Shown here piece after piece: positions 11,901-15,071 of a stretch of 15,071 nt of DNA (position 1 is its first letter; each line of letters opens with the position of its first letter). Source of the DNA: Streptosporangiaceae bacterium (GTDB lineage: Bacteria; Actinomycetota; Actinomycetes; Streptosporangiales; Streptosporangiaceae); the NCBI GenBank assembly GCA_030040475.1, contig JASHTQ010000479.1, positions 1-15,071 on the forward strand, given 5' to 3'. The notes below the pieces were generated by a model. That model saw only the letters and a list, made by a program, of their open reading frames with translations. It searched no databases and was not told the origin of the DNA. Both the position numbers and the translations under genes were made by a program.

Positions 11901-12838
11901 CACAGCCCCCGCGCCGCGAGAAACTCCCGGTTGTGCGCCTGCTCCGCGGCGGCCCGCGCGAACCGCTCCGCGCTGCGCGGCAGGATGTCCTGCTCCACCA
12001 CCAGCCAGCCGCCGAACGACATCGCGCGCAGCCCGTCGAGCACCGCATCCGCGTCCAGGTCGCCGCCGCCGAGCGCGCAGAACGCCTCCCTGGTCCAGAT
12101 CTCGGTCACCGCCGCCTCGTCCGCGACGATCTGGTCCATGACAGAAAGCCGGGCGTCCTTCAGGTGCACGTGGTTGATCCGGTCGCCGAGGTCCCGCAGC
12201 ATCGCCACCGGGTCGCCGCCGCCGAGGAGCATGTGCCCGGTCTCCAGGCACAGCCCGACGTCGGACACCTCGAGCACCCGCTCGATCTCCCAGGGCGCCT
12301 CGACGTTGGTTCCGGTCTCCGGGTGGAAGGTCGGCTCGTAGCCGCGATCCCGGCAGCGGGACAGGACCGTGGCAAGCCCCGCCGCGAACCGCCGCCAGGC
12401 GTCCGCATCGAACCCGACCGAGTGGTCCCGCGCCGAACGCCCCGGCCTGCTCCGCCGCGCCAGGCTCCCCGCCTCGGCCAGCGTCGGCCGCGGCGCCGGA
12501 CCGGGCAGGTAGGACCGCACCGCGTCGAACACGTCCAGGATGGCATCAAGCGCAGGCAGCTCCCGTTCCAGCGCGTCCGGCTCGGCGTAGGGCAGCTCCA
12601 CGTACGCGCCGGCCAGCCCCAGGCCGCGCGCGGCAAGCAGCTCGCCGAGCTGCCCGCCCTCGCCGAGATAGCCGACCGGGCCGAGGTCGATGCCGTCGTA
12701 GCCCGCCGCCGCCACCTGATCCAGGACCGTGACGCCGTCCGGCACGTTCGGGTCCTGGCCGACGGTCAGCTCGAAGGCCCCGTAGCTGACCGGGGCGTTG
12801 GCCACCGCGATCGGCCGCGCGCCGCTCTGTTCGTTCAT
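11900..12838 (-). CDS. Sugar phosphate isomerase/epimerase-family TIM barrel (IolE/eliminase-like)
   Basis: 312 residues, AP-endonuclease-2 type TIM barrel. Expected metal-binding positions are visible: FHPETGTNVE (171-180), CLETGH (197-202, Glu where many relatives have Asp), NHVHLKD (222-228) and VVEQD (280-284, Glu282). The opening ANAPVSYGAFE and GYDGIDLGPVGYLG are seen in IolE-related proteins. Family members dehydrate inosose (IolE), isomerise sugars, or catalyse beta-elimination or hydration of 3-keto-sugars. The last role would fit its position between dehydrogenases, but this is inference. GAGG lies 4 nt before ATG 12838. The 27-nt gap to the upstream gene is the only real spacing inside the operon. 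Confidence 0.85.
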   Translation of the reverse strand: MNEQSGARPIAVANAPVSYGAFELTVGQDPNVPDGVTVLDQVAAAGYDGIDLGPVGYLGEGGQLGELLAARGLGLAGAYVELPYAEPDALERELPALDAILDVFDAVRSYLPGPAPRPTLAEAGSLARRSRPGRSARDHSVGFDADAWRRFAAGLATVLSRCRDRGYEPTFHPETGTNVEAPWEIERVLEVSDVGLCLETGHMLLGGGDPVAMLRDLGDRINHVHLKDARLSVMDQIVADEAAVTEIWTREAFCALGGGDLDADAVLDGLRAMSFGGWLVVEQDILPRSAERFARAAAEQAHNREFLAARGL

Positions 12839-12865
12839 CCGACCTCGCTCATACGCCGCTCCGTC

Positions 12866-13969
12866 TCAATCACCGGTGGGATCCTCGACCGCCGTGCCGC
12901 GATGGTGGCAGTCGATGATGGCCTGGCACAGCATGACATCCCGCAGCCCGTCCGCGCCCGCCGTGCCGGGCACCAGGCCGAAGGCGATCGCCGAGTGAAA
13001 CGCCTCGAGCTCCCGCCTGAACCCGCTCCCGTACCCGGCGACCTCGGCGGTGGACCACGACCGCGCCGAACCGCCGGCATCGCCGCCCTCGATCTCGAGC
13101 ACGGCGGGCTCGTTGCGCAGGAACGGCGAGGGGAACGTCAGCCGAAGCCGCCGGTCCGGCGCGTACAGCGCGAACTCCATCCCGTACCGCGCGATGCCGG
13201 GCAGGTCGATCCAGTGGATGGCCACCGGCAGCTCCCCGAACCGCAGCATGACCGTGACCTGGTTCATCGCCAGGCTCGCGAACTCGACACGGGTCGGCTC
13301 GCCGAGCAGCCCGCGCACCGTGTTGAGCTCGTGCACCAGCGTGTCCAGCAGCACACCCTCGTAGACCCGCCGCTCGAGCTCGCTGGCCGCCGGGACCGCC
13401 GCCGCGATCCGGCCAGAACTGTCGGCCCGCAGCTCGGCAGCGATGGAGTCCGGCAGCGGGCTGCGCGGCAACAGCGGGTAGTGCGAGACATACGGCCGCA
13501 GCGGCGACTCGAACGTGGTCACCCGCAGCAGCCGCGCGCCCTCGACCGCGGCTATCTCCTCCCGCATCCGGCCGAACGCGGGGTCGTACCGTTTCGGGTA
13601 CCCCGTCATCAGCACGACCCCGGCGCGCTGCGCGGCCGCGACCATCGCCCGCCCCTCGGCCGCCGAGTAGCACATCGGCTTCTCGACGAACACGTGCCGC
13701 CCGGCCTCCGCGGCCGCCTCGGCGATCGGGGCGTGGCTGCCGGAGGTCAGCACGAGCACCGCGTCAAGCGGATGCCCGAGCAGTTCCCGCCAGTCCGTGA
13801 AGACCGCGGGCACGCCGTACCGAGCGGCGCAGGCAGCAGCGCCCGCACCGTCCAGGTCGCACACGGCCGCCACCTCGAACCGGTCGGCGAGCTCGGCCAG
13901 GTAGTGCAGGTGCATGACCTGGGCGATCACGCCGGTCCCGATCAGCCCGACGCGCACCCGACCGGTCAC
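12866..13969 (-). CDS. Gfo/Idh/MocA family oxidoreductase
   Basis: 367 residues. VGLIGTGVIAQVMH (7-20) is the nucleotide-binding loop, VEKPMC (95-100) holds Lys97, GYPKRYDPAF (123-132) is the substrate-side motif, and Asp209/His213 (LDTLVHELN) form the catalytic pair, so it should be an active NAD(P)-dependent sugar dehydrogenase or reductase. An insertion of about 40 residues rich in Pro/Ser/Ala (about 158-200) precedes the catalytic helix, setting it apart from the two downstream paralogues, with which it shares only fold-level identity. The GTG start at 13969 overlaps the stop of the upstream gene (GTGA), so translation is coupled. It may act as the reductive counterpart of the other dehydrogenases. 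Confidence 0.87.
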   Translation of the reverse strand: MTGRVRVGLIGTGVIAQVMHLHYLAELADRFEVAAVCDLDGAGAAACAARYGVPAVFTDWRELLGHPLDAVLVLTSGSHAPIAEAAAEAGRHVFVEKPMCYSAAEGRAMVAAAQRAGVVLMTGYPKRYDPAFGRMREEIAAVEGARLLRVTTFESPLRPYVSHYPLLPRSPLPDSIAAELRADSSGRIAAAVPAASELERRVYEGVLLDTLVHELNTVRGLLGEPTRVEFASLAMNQVTVMLRFGELPVAIHWIDLPGIARYGMEFALYAPDRRLRLTFPSPFLRNEPAVLEIEGGDAGGSARSWSTAEVAGYGSGFRRELEAFHSAIAFGLVPGTAGADGLRDVMLCQAIIDCHHRGTAVEDPTGD

Positions 13970-14952
13970 GCCGGCTCCAGCGCGGCGTCGATCGCGGCGC
14001 GCAGCAGCCGCGCGGCCTCGGGCACGCCGATGGCAGCGGGCACGAACGGGTCCTCGTGCTCGATCGACACGACCAGCGCCTCCGATCCGCCGAGCGCGCG
14101 GATGAGCCCGGCCCACCAGCGCAGGTCGTGGCCGCGGCCCGGCACCGCGAACGTCCACGGCATGTCGGTCGCAGGCTCCGGCCAGCGCCGGTCGAGCAGC
14201 CCGTTCAGGGCCAGGCTGTCGGCGTGGAAGACGGTGTCCTTGGCGTGCACGTGCGCCACCCGGCCGCCCAGCGCCGTCGCCACCTTGTGCCCGTCCATGC
14301 CCATCCAGAAGAAGTGGCTGGGGTCCAGGTTCGCCGCGATCGCGGGCCCGAGCGCCGCGACCCGCCGGAACGTCTCGACGTTGAACACGCAGGTGCCTGG
14401 GTGAAGCTCGAGGCACACCCGGAGCTGCGGGTTTTCGGCCGCCGCGAACGACGCGAGCCCCGCCCAGTACGGCGCGATCTGCTCGTCCCACTGCCGCTGG
14501 TAGACGCCCTCCAGGTAGGGCAGCCAGCCGCCCGCGCCGAAGTGCGGCACCTGGTCTCCCGGGGCGCCGCCAGGGCACCCCGCCAGCGCGACCACCCGGT
14601 CCACCCCGAGCAGCGTGGCCAGCCTGATCGCGTCGCGCAGCGCCTTGTCGTGCTGCCGGGCCACGTCGGCATCAGGGTGCAGCGGATTGCCCCACGCGTT
14701 CAGCGCGTCGACCCGCAGCCCGTGCCCGCCGATCCTGGCCAGCCAGCCCGCGCGTGCCTGCCCGTCGCGCAGCAGGCCGGCCACGTCGCAGTGCGGGTGC
14801 GGCGCGTACCCGCCGGCCCCGATCTCCACGTCGGTCACCTCGGGCGCGGCCCGGCGCAGCCAGCTCATGACCTGCTCGAGCGGCCAGTCGAGGAATGCCT
14901 CGAGCACGACGCCGATCCGCAGCCCCGCCTGCCGCCCCGGGTCGGCCGTCAT
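13966..14952 (-). CDS. Sugar phosphate isomerase/epimerase-family TIM barrel, first gene of operon
   Basis: 328 residues. Metal-site candidates: Glu182 in CLELHPG, Asp210 and His213 in NLDPSHFFWMGMD, His234/His236 in AHVHAKD, and Glu298 in VVSIEHEDP. These match the E/D/H/E set of xylose-isomerase-like TIM barrels. DALNAWGNPLHP (82-93) resembles the sugar-facing loop of relatives annotated as sugar phosphate isomerase/epimerase. The protein is only distantly related to the second TIM barrel at 11900-12838, which suggests successive, different steps such as elimination and hydration. ATG 14952 has GGGAGG (14968-14963) 10 nt upstream and is preceded by a -35/-10 candidate. Confidence 0.87.
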   Translation of the reverse strand: MTADPGRQAGLRIGVVLEAFLDWPLEQVMSWLRRAAPEVTDVEIGAGGYAPHPHCDVAGLLRDGQARAGWLARIGGHGLRVDALNAWGNPLHPDADVARQHDKALRDAIRLATLLGVDRVVALAGCPGGAPGDQVPHFGAGGWLPYLEGVYQRQWDEQIAPYWAGLASFAAAENPQLRVCLELHPGTCVFNVETFRRVAALGPAIAANLDPSHFFWMGMDGHKVATALGGRVAHVHAKDTVFHADSLALNGLLDRRWPEPATDMPWTFAVPGRGHDLRWWAGLIRALGGSEALVVSIEHEDPFVPAAIGVPEAARLLRAAIDAALEPA

Positions 14953-14979
14953 CGCTGGTCAGCCTCCCACCACCCGGAC

Positions 14980-15025
14980 CGGTTACCGATAGCTGATCTT
15001 GCTTCGGGCATCTATGACCTGTCAA
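14980..15025 (-). promoter_or_regulatory. Promoter candidate of the five-gene operon
   Basis: On the minus strand TTGACA (15025-15020), an 18-nt spacer and CAAGAT (15001-14996) put transcription start near 14988, about 36 nt before ATG 14952. CGGTTACCG (14980-14988), a 4+1+4 inverted repeat, lies at the predicted start site and could be an operator. The -35 is perfect but the -10 is poor. The rest of 14953-15071 has no firm gene. Confidence 0.4.
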
Positions 15026-15071
15026 GAGTCTGTGAATATGTCCAGACAAGCGAAGCTGTTGCCTGCTCGAC

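Noticed and set aside
11765..14404. Very long plus-strand open frame (about 880 codons) antisense to the dehydrogenase operon
   Set aside because: Composition is Arg/Pro/His-rich with no recognisable domain; it is the mirror of well-conserved minus-strand genes in GC-rich DNA, where stop codons are rare in the antisense frames.
15014..15071. Possible start of a divergent plus-strand gene (ATG 15014 or 15038, open to the edge)
   Set aside because: Only 19 codons visible, with codons unusual for this genome (AGA, TCT, AAT) and no convincing ribosome site; cannot be supported, although a divergent regulator here would make sense.

Overview
The window is about 70% G+C or higher, with GTG starts, back-to-back small genes and many genes lacking a Shine-Dalgarno sequence. 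This, with the families present (Rv1284-type carbonic anhydrase, PaaX-type regulator, DUF1707, DUF2332, bacterial serpin), points to a high-GC actinobacterium (Actinomycetota), probably a soil filamentous or related lineage. No species can be named from the sequence. I see no RNA genes, insertion sequences, CRISPR arrays or prophage genes.

Left part (1-2821): a truncated FAD monooxygenase of the salicylyl-CoA/anthraniloyl-CoA hydroxylase type runs off the left edge. It is divergent from a RidA-fold gene across a 64-bp gap in which both genes have promoter-like -10 boxes 6 nt from their start codons. A PaaX-family regulator converges on the ridA-like gene across a long inverted repeat with an AT-rich core. 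Behind it lies a beta-carbonic anhydrase. The first three genes look like an aromatic-acyl-CoA degradation module with its regulator.

Middle part (2943-9701): a mosaic of small housekeeping and accessory genes. On the minus strand are a DUF2332 protein and a DUF4287-like protein. Divergent from them is a plus-strand set: a short NTF2-like protein, a P-loop kinase and a class IV aminotransferase resembling (R)-amine transaminases. Then come a VOC protein, a damaged serpin lipoprotein gene, a second VOC protein, a DUF1707 membrane protein with AERLP repeats, and a small multi-pass membrane protein. Short tandem duplications recur here (15 bp x2, 10 bp x2, 7 bp x3, 21 bp x2, 15 bp x4).

Right part (9763-14952): a tight five-gene minus-strand operon with 1-4 nt overlaps at three of its four junctions and a 27-nt gap at the other. 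It alternates two TIM-barrel sugar phosphate isomerase/epimerase-family enzymes with three Gfo/Idh/MocA NAD(P)-dependent sugar/inositol dehydrogenases, preceded by a TTGACA-type promoter candidate. This is the best candidate for an undescribed catabolic system. The gene mix fits the oxidation, beta-elimination, hydration, reduction logic known for levoglucosan and 3-keto-glycosides, or an inositol-isomer route. The substrate cannot be read from the sequence, and no transporter, glycosidase or regulator is visible within the window.

A window-wide pattern: at least seven start codons have a TANNNT hexamer 6-8 nt upstream and no convincing ribosome binding site, which is the signature of leaderless transcription.
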